Origin: Deltaproteobacteria bacterium
Lineage (GTDB): Bacteria > Myxococcota > Myxococcia > SLRQ01
Length of the DNA stretch: 64,000 nucleotides
NCBI GenBank assembly: GCA_007130885.1
Contig: SLRQ01000028.1
Coordinates: forward strand, 1 to 64,000
Direction of reading: 5' to 3'
A program made the position numbers and the translations under genes. How positions within the stretch are numbered: position 1 is the first letter of the stretch; the number at the start of each line of letters is the position of its first letter. Below the pieces are notes generated by a model, which ran no database searches, was not told the origin of the DNA, and saw only the letters and a list, made by a program, of their open reading frames with translations. Shown piece after piece: positions 17,186-26,500 of this stretch.

Positions 17186-18436
17186 CTATTCAAATATCTT
17201 TTCCTCCTCCGCACCCGCCTCCTCGGCATCGGCCTCCACGTCCCTGATGAAACCGGCTTCAGGCAAGGCAGCCATCTCACTGTACCACTCATGAGCAACA
17301 ATGGCGTTCATCACCTCATTAGTTCCGGTCCAAATCGAAGCCAGCCGAAGATCCCGGCAGATCCTCTCTATGGGATAGACATTGGTATAGCCGATGCCTC
17401 CCATGACTTGCATGGCGTTATTGGCAACCTTTTGGCAGCTCTCGGTAACAAAGCGCTTGGTCTGACTTATCAGACGTCGCGTCGGGCCCGGCGGCAAACC
17501 GGCGTCTACAGCACGCGCGGTCGTATAGACCATGGCCTGGGCCGCATCCAGCAGCATCGAGGCCTCCGCGATCTGAAAGCTGACTCCCTGGAAGCGATTG
17601 ATGCGCTTTCCAAAGGCCTTGCGTCGAGAGGTGTAACGGCCTGCCACCTCCAGAGCGGCGCGAGGAGAGCCAATGGTCATCGCGGCGGTACCTAGTCGCT
17701 CGGGGATCATCATCGTGTCGAAGACCGCGGCGCCGCCGTGCAGCCGCCCCAGGATGTTCTCCTTCGGCACCTTGACATCCCTGAAGACCAGCCGAGCGGT
17801 TCCGCCCCCGCGGCAACCCATCAAACCGTAATGGTAGGAGACATCCACTCCGGCTTCCCGATCGACGATCAGCGCCGTGATTGCCTGGCGGGGATCGACG
17901 TCCGGATCGGGATTGGTGCGGGCATAAACCAGGAAGAAGTCGGCGCCTTCGCCACCCACGATGAACCGCTTCTGGCCGTTCAAGACCAGATGGTCTCCAC
18001 CATCCTTTGCGACCGTGGTCGTCCCGAAAAAGTCGGAGCCTCCCCTCGGCTCGGTCAAGCACTCGGCGGCAAAAATTTCTCCTCGCAACAGCGGCCTGAC
18101 ATACCGCTCCTTCTGCCGGTCGTTGCCGTGTAGCATTATCGCGTCACAGACGAGCTCGGCCCCCACTCCGAACACGCAGGCGAATATGTATCCCAGCGTG
18201 CCGACCTCCTCCATGACCATGCATGTCGTGACCCAATCCATGTCGCGCCCGCCCCACCTGCTGGGGTATCGGCAGCCCAGCAAGTTTCGCCGGCCGGCTT
18301 CCTGGAGAAACTCCTTTGGAAAGCGAACCTCATCCTTGTCCATTGCAAGGATGAGATCTCGGGGTACCCAGCGGACCAGCTCGCGCACTTCCTCGCGCAG
18401 GCTTCTTTGAGAATCGTTCAGCAAATGGTCGTGCAT
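17186..18436 (-). CDS. Acyl-CoA dehydrogenase family protein
   Basis: 416 residues, somewhat longer than the common 380. It would oxidise an acyl-CoA to the enoyl-CoA with FAD and pass electrons to ETF. Seen: ECLTEPRGGSDF, LNGQKRFIVGGEGADFFLVYART, GRRKAFGK-like SRRKAFGKRINRFQG, and NNAMQVMGGIGYTNVYPIERICRD. The box that is YEGT in medium-chain enzymes, holding their catalytic glutamate, is WTGT here; other subfamilies place the base elsewhere, so activity cannot be excluded. GGAGGAG stands just before the ATG, a strong start. An ATGACGCA site lies 39 bases upstream, as near the phasin gene. Confidence 0.9.
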   Translation of the reverse strand: MHDHLLNDSQRSLREEVRELVRWVPRDLILAMDKDEVRFPKEFLQEAGRRNLLGCRYPSRWGGRDMDWVTTCMVMEEVGTLGYIFACVFGVGAELVCDAIMLHGNDRQKERYVRPLLRGEIFAAECLTEPRGGSDFFGTTTVAKDGGDHLVLNGQKRFIVGGEGADFFLVYARTNPDPDVDPRQAITALIVDREAGVDVSYHYGLMGCRGGGTARLVFRDVKVPKENILGRLHGGAAVFDTMMIPERLGTAAMTIGSPRAALEVAGRYTSRRKAFGKRINRFQGVSFQIAEASMLLDAAQAMVYTTARAVDAGLPPGPTRRLISQTKRFVTESCQKVANNAMQVMGGIGYTNVYPIERICRDLRLASIWTGTNEVMNAIVAHEWYSEMAALPEAGFIRDVEADAEEAGAEEEKIFE

Positions 18437-18633
18437 CGTCTCCTCCGTGAGGCAGCGGTTTCAAAGCGCATAGTATGACGCATCAGCCTTCGTCAATCGA
18501 TGGAACTGCGCGGATTACTCCAACAGACGGTCCCGCAAAACCCTCTTGGACACCGAAATACCGTCGCCCCGGCGAAAGACGCCGTAGCCGTCCCCCGGCC
18601 GCCTCCATTCGCCCGCCCTCCATTCGCCTGGCA

Positions 18634-18743
18634 CCTATTCGGGCAGGCACCTATTCGGCCTATTCGGGCACCTATTCGGGGGCACCTATTCGGGGCACCT
18701 ATTCGACCTATTCGCCGCCTATTCGCCTATTCGAGCCTATTCG
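18634..18743. repeat. Short irregular tandem repeat, ten CCTATTCG units
   Basis: Ten copies of CCTATTCG start at 18634, 18650, 18659, 18671, 18685, 18698, 18707, 18718, 18726 and 18736, separated by 0 to 8 bases, mostly G and C. Two related CCATTCGCC copies precede them. Spacing is irregular, unlike CRISPR, and the array is non-coding. Confidence 0.85.
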
Positions 18744-18850
18744 ATTCGGCACGCACCCAAAAGGGACTCGTACCGGTACGGGGAGGCATTATGACTTCGG
18801 GGTTTTGCGACACCCTCGACGGCAATCGTCATAATCCCGCTGGATGACGC

Positions 18851-18878
18851 TTGACATTATGACGCAAAGCGTTATTTT
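18851..18878 (+). promoter_or_regulatory. Promoter of the phasin-like gene
   Basis: TTGACA (18851-18856) is followed after 16 bases by TATTTT (18873-18878). Transcription would begin near 18885, giving a 57-base leader before the ATG at 18942. Confidence 0.55.
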
Positions 18879-18892
18879 GCGCACTGCGTCAT
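18859..18892. promoter_or_regulatory. Inverted repeat ATGACGCA-N18-TGCGTCAT, candidate operator
   Basis: The two 8-base arms (18859-18866 and 18885-18892) are perfect complements and bracket the -10 box and start of the phasin promoter, so a bound dimer would block RNA polymerase. A further ATGACGC lies at 18844 and the same ATGACGCA occurs at 18475, in front of the acyl-CoA dehydrogenase gene. Confidence 0.5.
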
Positions 18893-18941
18893 GAAGAGCG
18901 ACGACAACGCAAAAAACCTTGAAGACATCAGGAGGGAAGCC

Positions 18942-19409
18942 ATGGAGAACACGAGTAACCGGACAGCGTTTCTACGAAATGGAATCGAGAAGGGCAAGGA
19001 CACGATTCAAGCAGTTGAGGAGCAAGCGCAGTCCTTTTTCGAGGACCTACGTAATCGCGGCAACCGGGAGTTAGAATCCCTGAGGGAGCGAATCCCAGCA
19101 GATACGCTGAAAAGCAAGCTCCCGGTAGAGGATCTTTTCGATCGCGCCCGCTCGGTCGAGAGCGAGACCCGAACCCGGGCCGAAGCCCTGCTCGACGATG
19201 CTGAACGCAGATTCCAGGAGCTTCAGTCCACCGTACTGAAGATGACGGGAGTGGCAAGCCAGGAGCAGGTAGCCTCGCTGGCTCGAGACCTCGACCGTCT
19301 ATCGAGGAGACTCGATCGTCTTGCGCGGCAAAAGAAGGCCGCGGCCTCGGCAGCCAAGAAAAAGACGACGAAGAAGTCTTCAGCGAAGGCCGGCAAAGCA
19401 CGCGGCTGA
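18942..19409 (+). CDS. Phasin-like protein with lysine/alanine-rich tail
   Basis: 155 residues. The ATG at 18942 has AGGAGG six bases before it; an upstream ATG at 18891 falls at the operator and is not favoured. Residues 1-130 are charged, heptad-like helix (EQAQSFFEDLRNRG; VASLARDLDRLSRRLDRLARQ), and the last 25 residues are Lys/Ala-rich (AAAKKKTTKK-like), as in PhaF-type granule-associated proteins that bind polyhydroxyalkanoate and DNA. No PHA synthase is in the window. The gene has its own promoter with a candidate operator. A generic coiled-coil DNA-binding protein is the main alternative. Confidence 0.7.
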   Translation: MENTSNRTAFLRNGIEKGKDTIQAVEEQAQSFFEDLRNRGNRELESLRERIPADTLKSKLPVEDLFDRARSVESETRTRAEALLDDAERRFQELQSTVLKMTGVASQEQVASLARDLDRLSRRLDRLARQKKAAASAAKKKTTKKSSAKAGKARG

Positions 19410-19416
19410 ACCGGAG

Positions 19417-19468
19417 TTCATGATTCGGGACCGATGTCTCGCGGGCGTGGCACACACACCGACTGAGT
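19417..19468 (+). repeat. Dispersed imperfect repeat, copy A
   Basis: This stretch begins TCATGATTCGGGACCGATGT and continues CTCGCGG ... GGCACAC. Copy B at 55587-55638 agrees at about 33 of the first 40 bases. Both copies begin 8 bases after a stop codon (here the phasin stop). A shorter match, CGATGCCTCGCGG, occurs at 63582-63594. Confidence 0.45.
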
Positions 19469-19556
19469 CATCGGCCCCACCCCGCTCACTGGTCCGCCCG
19501 GACGAACGCATCGCAGAGCATGTGAATGCCCCCATCCAGAATCACGACTTTCGGGT

Positions 19557-21413
19557 TTAGGGTGCCACCGGCTGGGTAACCGGACCGGCTGCTTGCTGGG
19601 CGTGCCACCTGAAGTTATCGAGAAGAACCAGCGAATCGAGCAGCGGGTCACTAGTGTCCCATACTATGAACCGCAAGGTGATGGTTTCCCCGGGAACGAC
19701 CGGCGCGGTCGTAGTGAGCCATGAGGTCGCGCCGGCCCTCCAGGAAGGGTATCCCGTGTCCGCGAGTGCATCGGTTCCATCCGGGCACTCGTACTCCACG
19801 CCGCTTTCATCACAACCCTTGGGTACACAGACCGTGAAGAACTGGTCGGAGTTCACACTGATGTAGTTGCCCGCGGCATCGAAGCTTATGTTCTTGTCCG
19901 CGGGGATCGGCTCCTCTCCCTCTGGAGGAACCCATGTCGTATCGAGCATGGTAATGAAAAAGTCATTGAAGTCGCTGCACGTATATCCCGCATACTCCTG
20001 GGAGAAGAATCTGAAATCAAAAGAGAAGCCGCGTGCAAAGGGGGGGACCCTGATCTTCACTTTCAAGTTCACGGAATCGAAGACACCCGACCCCCCCGGG
20101 CAGCCTTCTCTCGTAACGGGCAGGCTCCCATCGTGAGCCGCCACGAAGTCAGCGGGTGGGTTGCCGGGCACATCGCGCGTGTACTCATAGCTGTCGTCTA
20201 TCGTCGGGTACGGCCAATCCTTTGCGTCCCTCGCCCTTCCGCTCGAGATGATTGCCAGGTTCTCTCCAAAGATCGGCAGATTCGAGTCATCGGTCCCAAA
20301 CTGAGTTTTCACTCCATACTGCCGATAGCTGGGCTCGTCTCTGTCGGAAGGCCAGTTGGCTCTTCCAAGCACGGCGCTTCCAGGCACAATCCCCCAGCTC
20401 GTCTCACCAGGCTCGTGGAAATCGCATATTCCCATGGCGGCCAGCAGATCCTCGGCGGTGACCGATGCGCCGAGATGGTCGCCCGTACTGCAAACAGGCC
20501 GCTCCTCGCACTCCTCTCCGTTGTACCGGTACCCTTCGATGCATCTGTACCTGCAGGACTGATCGTCCGCGATCTCGTTGTAGCGGGTCTCGCTGTCTTC
20601 GGGATCCCAGCTACGTGATTCGGGGTCCCATTCCTGCTCGTACTCCGAGACCGTATTCCACTCGGCGCCTTCTCCGGGAAGCGGGCTGCAGGTAAACGTC
20701 CGGGGGATATCTTCACATACGTCCGAGTAGCACACCTGACCGGACAAGCAGTGACTGTCCTGTTCACACTCGACACAAGCATTCATTTCAACCGCGCAGT
20801 ACGGCACCGGGGGCTCGCAGTGCTCATCCTCCATGCACTCCAAGCACTCTATCGTGCTTCCATCATGATGCTCGTGGTAGCCGGCATAACATTCCCATTC
20901 ACATGTGTCGGGTGAAGGAACGAACGCTTCGCCGTCCCATGTTTGCGTGATCTCGCCGCCTTCATAGTCGGGCTTCCATGAAGAGTTTTCCGGCTTCGTA
21001 TTGGCGCACTCGACCGTTCTCGTCCCTGGAACACACTCCCCATCATGGAGCTGATAGTTCTCTTTGCACACACAAAATGAACCTTCTCCCGTGGTACGGC
21101 AGTATGCGTTCTCAACGCAGCAGTCGTCATCGATGCATTCCTGCAGCCGCTCGGAAACGCAGACTCCTCTGTCGCACGCGAACCCCTGCTTGCAGTCGCT
21201 GTCTTCGACGCATTCGGCCTGCACGCAGACGCCCCCTCGACATACGTAGCCTGAATCGCAGTCGGCGTTCTCCACGCAAAACCGGCTTTCGGGGGATTCA
21301 TCTTCCGCGCAGCCAGCCGCAAGGACAACCCCGGCTATCAGTAGCAGCCACACCGCCGAAATCAGCGCACTCGTGGACCGCGCCCACATGACGGTTGTTC
21401 TTCGGCCAGGCAT
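19557..21413 (-). CDS. Cys-rich lipoprotein with choice-of-anchor L domain (copy 1)
   Basis: About 618 residues. The signal peptide ends V-L-A-A-G-C. The mature N-terminus carries several short Cys repeats (NADCDSGYVCRGGVCV; DSDCKQGFACDRGVCV), then more Cys-rich segments, then from about residue 320 a 'choice-of-anchor L' type domain: the box VTAEDLLAAMGICD, YGVKTQFGTDDSNLPIFGENLAIISSGRA-like region, FDFRFFSQEY, FNDFFITMLD, FRWHAQQAAGPVTQPVAP at the end. Such proteins are surface or secreted in Myxococcota; function unknown. It is a tandem paralogue of the next gene. The start is uncertain (21413 or 21389), because a -10 box lies at 21426-21431. Confidence 0.85.
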   Translation of the reverse strand: MPGRRTTVMWARSTSALISAVWLLLIAGVVLAAGCAEDESPESRFCVENADCDSGYVCRGGVCVQAECVEDSDCKQGFACDRGVCVSERLQECIDDDCCVENAYCRTTGEGSFCVCKENYQLHDGECVPGTRTVECANTKPENSSWKPDYEGGEITQTWDGEAFVPSPDTCEWECYAGYHEHHDGSTIECLECMEDEHCEPPVPYCAVEMNACVECEQDSHCLSGQVCYSDVCEDIPRTFTCSPLPGEGAEWNTVSEYEQEWDPESRSWDPEDSETRYNEIADDQSCRYRCIEGYRYNGEECEERPVCSTGDHLGASVTAEDLLAAMGICDFHEPGETSWGIVPGSAVLGRANWPSDRDEPSYRQYGVKTQFGTDDSNLPIFGENLAIISSGRARDAKDWPYPTIDDSYEYTRDVPGNPPADFVAAHDGSLPVTREGCPGGSGVFDSVNLKVKIRVPPFARGFSFDFRFFSQEYAGYTCSDFNDFFITMLDTTWVPPEGEEPIPADKNISFDAAGNYISVNSDQFFTVCVPKGCDESGVEYECPDGTDALADTGYPSWRAGATSWLTTTAPVVPGETITLRFIVWDTSDPLLDSLVLLDNFRWHAQQAAGPVTQPVAP

Positions 21414-21425
21414 CGACATCACCAC

Positions 21426-21431
21426 ATTATA
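21426..21431 (-). promoter_or_regulatory. Candidate -10 box of lipoprotein copy 1
   Basis: A perfect TATAAT on the minus strand; the best -35 is TTGATC 19 bases upstream, which is long spacing. A start of transcription near 21419 argues for an ATG at 21413 or 21389. Confidence 0.35.
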
Positions 21432-21489
21432 CCTCGACCACAATCTTCTCGATCAAGGTGCCAACCTGAATCGGAAGAAGACCAACGAC

Positions 21490-23400
21490 TCAAGGCGCAA
21501 CGGGCTGGGTAATCGGTCCGCTTTCCGCCTGCTGTGCATGCCAGCGGAAGTTGTCGAGAATCACGAGGGAATCGTAGTTCGGGTCACTAGTATCCCAGAT
21601 TATGAACCGAAGCTTGATGGTCTCGCCGGGAGCAACCGGCGCGGTAGTAGTCAGCCACGTGGTAGCCCCCGCATTCTCGGGGTCATACCCCGTGCCCGAA
21701 AGCGCACCCAAGCCTTCGGGGCAGTCGTAGTCCACGGTTAAATCACCCGCTTCACATGTCTTTGGTTCGCAGACCGTGAAGAACTGTTCCGAGTTGACGC
21801 TTATGTAGTTGCCCGCGGCATCGAAGCTTATGTTCTTGTCCTCCGGGATGGGCTCCTGGCCCGCCTGGGGGGTCCACACCGTATCGAGCATGGTTATGAA
21901 GAAGTCGTTGAAGTCGGTGCAAGTGTAGTCCATGTACTCCTGCGAGAAGAATCTGAAATCAAACGAGAAGCCGTGCGCGAAAGGTGGAACCTTGAGCTCC
22001 ACGCTCAGTTTGGCGTCATCGTAGATGCCCATGCCTTGCGGGCAGTCCTCCCTCGTTCTCGGCAGCCTGTTGCCATGAGGTGCCGTGAAATCGTCTGGAG
22101 CACTACCGGGGAAGAGCGTGTGGGAGTAGCTGTGGTCCTCGGTGGGGGAGGAATCATGAGCGTCTCTCGCCCTGCCGCTGGACAGAAGCGCGAAGTTGTT
22201 CCCGAAGATCGGCTTGTTCGAGGCGTCGGTGCCGAACTGAGTCTTCACTCCGTACTGCCGCGCGTTCGGACTACCGCTACCATCGGCTCTGGTGAGCTTG
22301 GCACTGCCTTGCACGATCCCCCAATCGTTCACGCCTTGTTGATAGACCTGGCAAATGCCCATTGCGTTCAAGAGATCCTCGGCCGTGACGTCCGTACCTC
22401 CGAAGAATCCACCGTCATCCAGCTTGTCGCCGGTGCTGCAAACCGGCCGCTCCTCGCACTCCTCTCCGTTGTACCAGTACCCGTCGATACACGTGTATCT
22501 GCAGGACTGATCATCCGGCTCTTCGTTGTACTCGGTCTCGCTGTCCTCGGGCTCCCAGGTCTGGGTGTCGTGATTCCATTCCTGCTGATACTCCGAGACG
22601 GTGTTCCATTCCGCTCCCGACCCCGGGAATGAGCTGCAAGTGAAAGTGCGCGGGTTTTCGGCGCAGGCATTCTTCGCGCACACCTCGCCGGAGCCGCAGT
22701 GCTGGTCGTCATCGCACTCCACGCATTCGCGCGTCTCCGACGAGCAGTACGGCGTCGGAGAGCTGCAATGCTCGTCCTCGAAACACTCGGAACACTTGAT
22801 TGAGCCCCCCTCCTGATGCTCGTGATAGCCGGGATTACACTCCCACTCGCAAGTATCGGCCGGAGGAACGAACGCATCGCCGTCCCAAGTTTGAGAGATC
22901 TTCCCTCCGATGTACTCGGGGGTCCACGAAGAGTTGTCCGGCTTGGTGTTGGTGCAGTCCGCCACCCGAGACTTCGGAACACACTCGTCGCCGCGTCGCT
23001 CGTAGTTTTCCTCGCATACGCAAACAGAGCCTTCCTCGGTCGTCTGGCAGTACGCATTTTCGCCGCAGCAGTCATCACCGACGCACTCGTCCAGCAGCTC
23101 CTCCGGCACGCAAACGCCGCCTTCGCATCTGTAGCCGGGCTCGCAGTCGCTGTTCTCCGTGCACCCCGAGGATGACTCGGGAACGCACACGCCGCCCTCA
23201 CACCTGTATCCTGAATCGCAGTCGGCGTTCACAAGGCATCCTTGCTCGCCACCAGACGGGCCATTGGTTTCATCTCCACAGCCTAGGCCCAACATCAATA
23301 CGGCGGCCAACGCCATGACCACACACCTCGGCGGGACTCCTGGTAGCTGGGTCGGAGCCGAGTTGCCGCGAAAAAAGAATATCCTATTTACTAGCTGCAT
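21490..23400 (-). CDS. Cys-rich lipoprotein with choice-of-anchor L domain (copy 2)
   Basis: 636 residues, a close paralogue of the gene just downstream on the same strand, with the same order of parts: signal ending M-L-G-L-G-C, two near-identical Cys repeats (NADCDSGYRCEGGVCVPE and NSDCEPGYRCEGGVCVPE), a CCGENAYCQT unit, further Cys-rich segments, VTAEDLLNAMGICQ, KTQFGTDASNKPIFGNN, FDFRFFSQEY and FRWHAQQAESGPITQPVAP. A Gly/Ser-rich spacer follows the signal. It probably arose with copy 1 by duplication and serves at the cell surface; the ligand is unknown. The start at 23400 has a G-rich ribosome site; an ATG at 23316 would give a shorter signal. Confidence 0.87.
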   Translation of the reverse strand: MQLVNRIFFFRGNSAPTQLPGVPPRCVVMALAAVLMLGLGCGDETNGPSGGEQGCLVNADCDSGYRCEGGVCVPESSSGCTENSDCEPGYRCEGGVCVPEELLDECVGDDCCGENAYCQTTEEGSVCVCEENYERRGDECVPKSRVADCTNTKPDNSSWTPEYIGGKISQTWDGDAFVPPADTCEWECNPGYHEHQEGGSIKCSECFEDEHCSSPTPYCSSETRECVECDDDQHCGSGEVCAKNACAENPRTFTCSSFPGSGAEWNTVSEYQQEWNHDTQTWEPEDSETEYNEEPDDQSCRYTCIDGYWYNGEECEERPVCSTGDKLDDGGFFGGTDVTAEDLLNAMGICQVYQQGVNDWGIVQGSAKLTRADGSGSPNARQYGVKTQFGTDASNKPIFGNNFALLSSGRARDAHDSSPTEDHSYSHTLFPGSAPDDFTAPHGNRLPRTREDCPQGMGIYDDAKLSVELKVPPFAHGFSFDFRFFSQEYMDYTCTDFNDFFITMLDTVWTPQAGQEPIPEDKNISFDAAGNYISVNSEQFFTVCEPKTCEAGDLTVDYDCPEGLGALSGTGYDPENAGATTWLTTTAPVAPGETIKLRFIIWDTSDPNYDSLVILDNFRWHAQQAESGPITQPVAP

Positions 23401-23536
23401 GACTGCCCCCTACTCTCTTCGAGTTACGGGTGGTGACCGGCTTTCTCTACGATCTAGATATGAATCATACCTTAGTCTCAGCAACCGGATCCATCGATAT
23501 AGCCGCCACGCGGGCAAATGATGACCAACTCGGGTT

Positions 23537-26500
23537 ATGCTGCCGACGATGTCGGCACCGACACAACGCCCGTTGCCCGCGATTCGCTGGATTCTTCCGG
23601 CTTGCCTGTTCCTGTCCGGGTTCTGCGCGCTCGCATATCAGGTCTCCTGGGCGAGGTATCTGACCAAGTTTCTTGGAGCGACGGCACCGGCCTACACCAT
23701 CGTTCTCGCGACGTTTATGGGAGGCCTAGCCGCGGGCGCCGCGATAATCGGAAGAAGAGCCGACCGAACGGATCGCCCCTTGAGGCTCTACGGCCGTCTG
23801 GAGCTTCTGGTGGCCGCTCTTTGCTTCGTTTTCCCTCTGGCAATGGATCTGCTTGGTCCTCTCTACCTGGCTCTCGCCGGTCCGGTTTCGGATGTGCCTC
23901 TTCTCCGGCATGTCCTGAGGGCATTTCTCGCTGTTGCGATTCTCGCCGGGCCCTCCATTCTCATGGGCGGCACACTGCCTGCCGCGACTCGCTTCTACGT
24001 AAGGAACCTGAATCAAGTAGGCGCGGGCGTGGGGCGCCTCTACTTCGTCAATGCATTCGGGGCGGTCGCCGGGACTCTGGCAGCCGGCTTCCTGCTCATC
24101 CCCTGGCTCGGATTGCATGGAACGTTTTGGCTGGCGGCGGCGATAAACGCGGCGGTAGGCCTGCGTGCGCTGCAAATCAGCCGCCGGCTCGACGGAGCCT
24201 CGGCCTGCCCGCCGGCGGGATGGGAGGAGGAGGTCGAGGTGGACCTGGAGCCGCCACCCACGGAGTCCACCTTGCCTAAATGGGTGGCTACGGCGGCCCT
24301 CATGGCGACCGCCGCCTCGGGAGCCGCATCCATGATCTACGAGGTGAGTTGGATCCGCCTCCTTACTCTCGTGCTTGGAGGATCCACATACGCCTTCACC
24401 GTGATGGTGGCCGCCTTTATTCTAGGCATCGCCATAGGCTCCGCGCTGGTGGCCTCGGTGCGACCGCTGGCGAGAGGAGGCCTGGCCGTGTTCGGCGGAT
24501 TCGAGGTCGCCGTCGCCTTCATCGTCCTGGCCTTGGTGCCGTTGTACAATCGCCTATCGTACTTCTATGTGACGCTTGCATCCGGAATCCCTCGCGAGCC
24601 TGAAGCATATCCCCAGTTTCTAGCCGTAGGATTTCTCGTCTGCGTGTCGGTAATGCTCGTTCCGACGATCCTCCTCGGGGCGACGTTTCCTCTTGCCGCG
24701 CGCCTGTCGGCCCGCTCCATCGCGACCCTGGGCGGTGGAGTGGGCAAAGCCTACGCGTTCAACACGGGAGGAACGCTGGTCGGCACCATCATCGCGGCTC
24801 ACCTCCTGTTCCCCCTGCTTGGTCTACACGGGACCATCGCCTTCGCGGCGGCCCTGAACATGGCCGCCGGAGTTCTTTGCCTTACCGGCGCCGAACGAAT
24901 GCGGGCCAGAGCCGAGAGGCGAGCCGGTGGCCGTTGGATGAGCCCGGCTCATGCCGGCATCGCGGCGCTCCTTTTCTTGTTCGGAGCACTGCTCCACGCA
25001 GGTCCACGCCTCGATCACCACATCCTTTCGAGAGGCATGTTTCGCACCCTGCCTTCGGGTTTCGAGAGCTATGGACAGTTCCGCGCCTGGGTGGCCTCGA
25101 GCACGGACATCCTCTACTACAAGGATGGCGCCGAGGACTCGGTCGCGGTTTTGGACCATAGAGAGCACCTGACGTTACAGGTAAACGGCAAGCCGGACGC
25201 CAGCAGCGAAGGCGACATGCCGACTCAAATCGGTGTAGGTCACATTCCTATGCTGCTTCACCCAGCCCCGGACAGGGTCCTGCTCGTGGGGCTGGGCAGC
25301 GGCGCCACCAGCGCTGCTATTCTGGCGCACGAACAGGTAACGCTCACGACTGTCGAGCTTTCTCCGCAGGTCGTCGCGGCCGCGAAGTTCTTCTCGCCGT
25401 TCACAAGAGACGTCCTGCAAGATGCGAGGCTCGATCTCGTAATCGAAGATGCCAAGGCCTACATGGGACTTTCTCGAGAGCGCTTCGACCTCATAATAAG
25501 CGTGCCTTCCAACCCTTGGGTGGCGGGCAACGCAAGCCTTTTCACCCTGGAGTCGTTCGAGCTGATGCGCTCGAGCCTCACCGAAGCCGGCATGGTCGTC
25601 CAATGGTTCCACGACTACGAAATGACGGACGACGCGGTCAAGACAATCTTGCGAACATTTACCGAGGCCTTTCCGTACACCAGGCTATTCCACACGGGGG
25701 CGGGGCGTGACTTCGCTCTCATAGGAAGCGAGAATCCCGTTCCGTACGATGCCGCGAGAATCGAGTCGATCTTGGGGTCGAACCCCGTCGTCCGCGATGA
25801 TCTGGAACGCCATCTATCCATAAGCTCGGCTCTTGGAGTCTTCACCCGCAATGTGCTCGACGACCGAGGGCTGCGAGAGCTCGCAAGAGGCGGCCGCATC
25901 CACCGGGATCATCGACCGATATTGGATTTCCAGGCACCTCGTGGAGTTTTCGCTCGCGCGATGAGCAGCCTGGTACACGAGGCCGACCAGCGAAGGCTCG
26001 ACCCGGATGAAGCGGATCTTCTGATAACTCGGCTGACAGGTGGAGAACCTTTAGCGACCGACGAGCAGTTCGCTGAAGTAGTCGCCAATCTGCCCTCGCC
26101 CTTCCATCGCTTGCGAGGTAACGTCTCCCGTCAGTGGGTCGCAACGACCGGCTCGGCGCAGGCTCGCCGCTTCTTGGCTATAGAACTCATGGAAAGAGAC
26201 CAGGATCTAGAGGCCCTCGAGGTGTACCGAGGCCTTGAATCGACGGGTGATGCCACGCTGGATGACCGGTTCGAGCGTTGGCTACTCGAGACTCGAACAA
26301 CCGCATCACTGGAGAACGAGAAACCCGAAACCATGCACGCACTGAAGAAAGCTCGCCGGATCGCGGATGAGCTGGACGACGGGCACGGCTGGGCGAGGCT
26401 GGCCGAAACCGGTCTTGACGCCGGTTTTCCCGAAATCGCGACAAAGGCCTGGCAACACGCTCTCTCCCTCACCGAAGAGAACGCTACTTGGGAGAAGCTG

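Larger units (their letters stand above)
18437..18941. other. 505-base intergenic region with repeats and half-sites
   Basis: Between the divergent acyl-CoA dehydrogenase and phasin genes. It holds the minisatellite at 18634-18743, a 12-base palindrome CGTACCGGTACG just after it, the promoter and operator-like sites at 18844-18892, and scattered TATGAC/GTCATA motifs (18475, 18788, 18827, 18844, 18859, 18885). Open frames here only translate the repeat and are not credible genes. Confidence 0.7.

Noticed and set aside
18605..18749. CRISPR array
   Set aside because: Units are 8 bases with 0-8 base spacers of G/C; no spacers of normal size and no cas genes.
18475..18847. Frames translating to Pro-Ile-Arg and Thr-Tyr-Ser repeats
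   Set aside because: They simply read the CCTATTCG minisatellite in different frames; there is no ribosome site and no protein domain.
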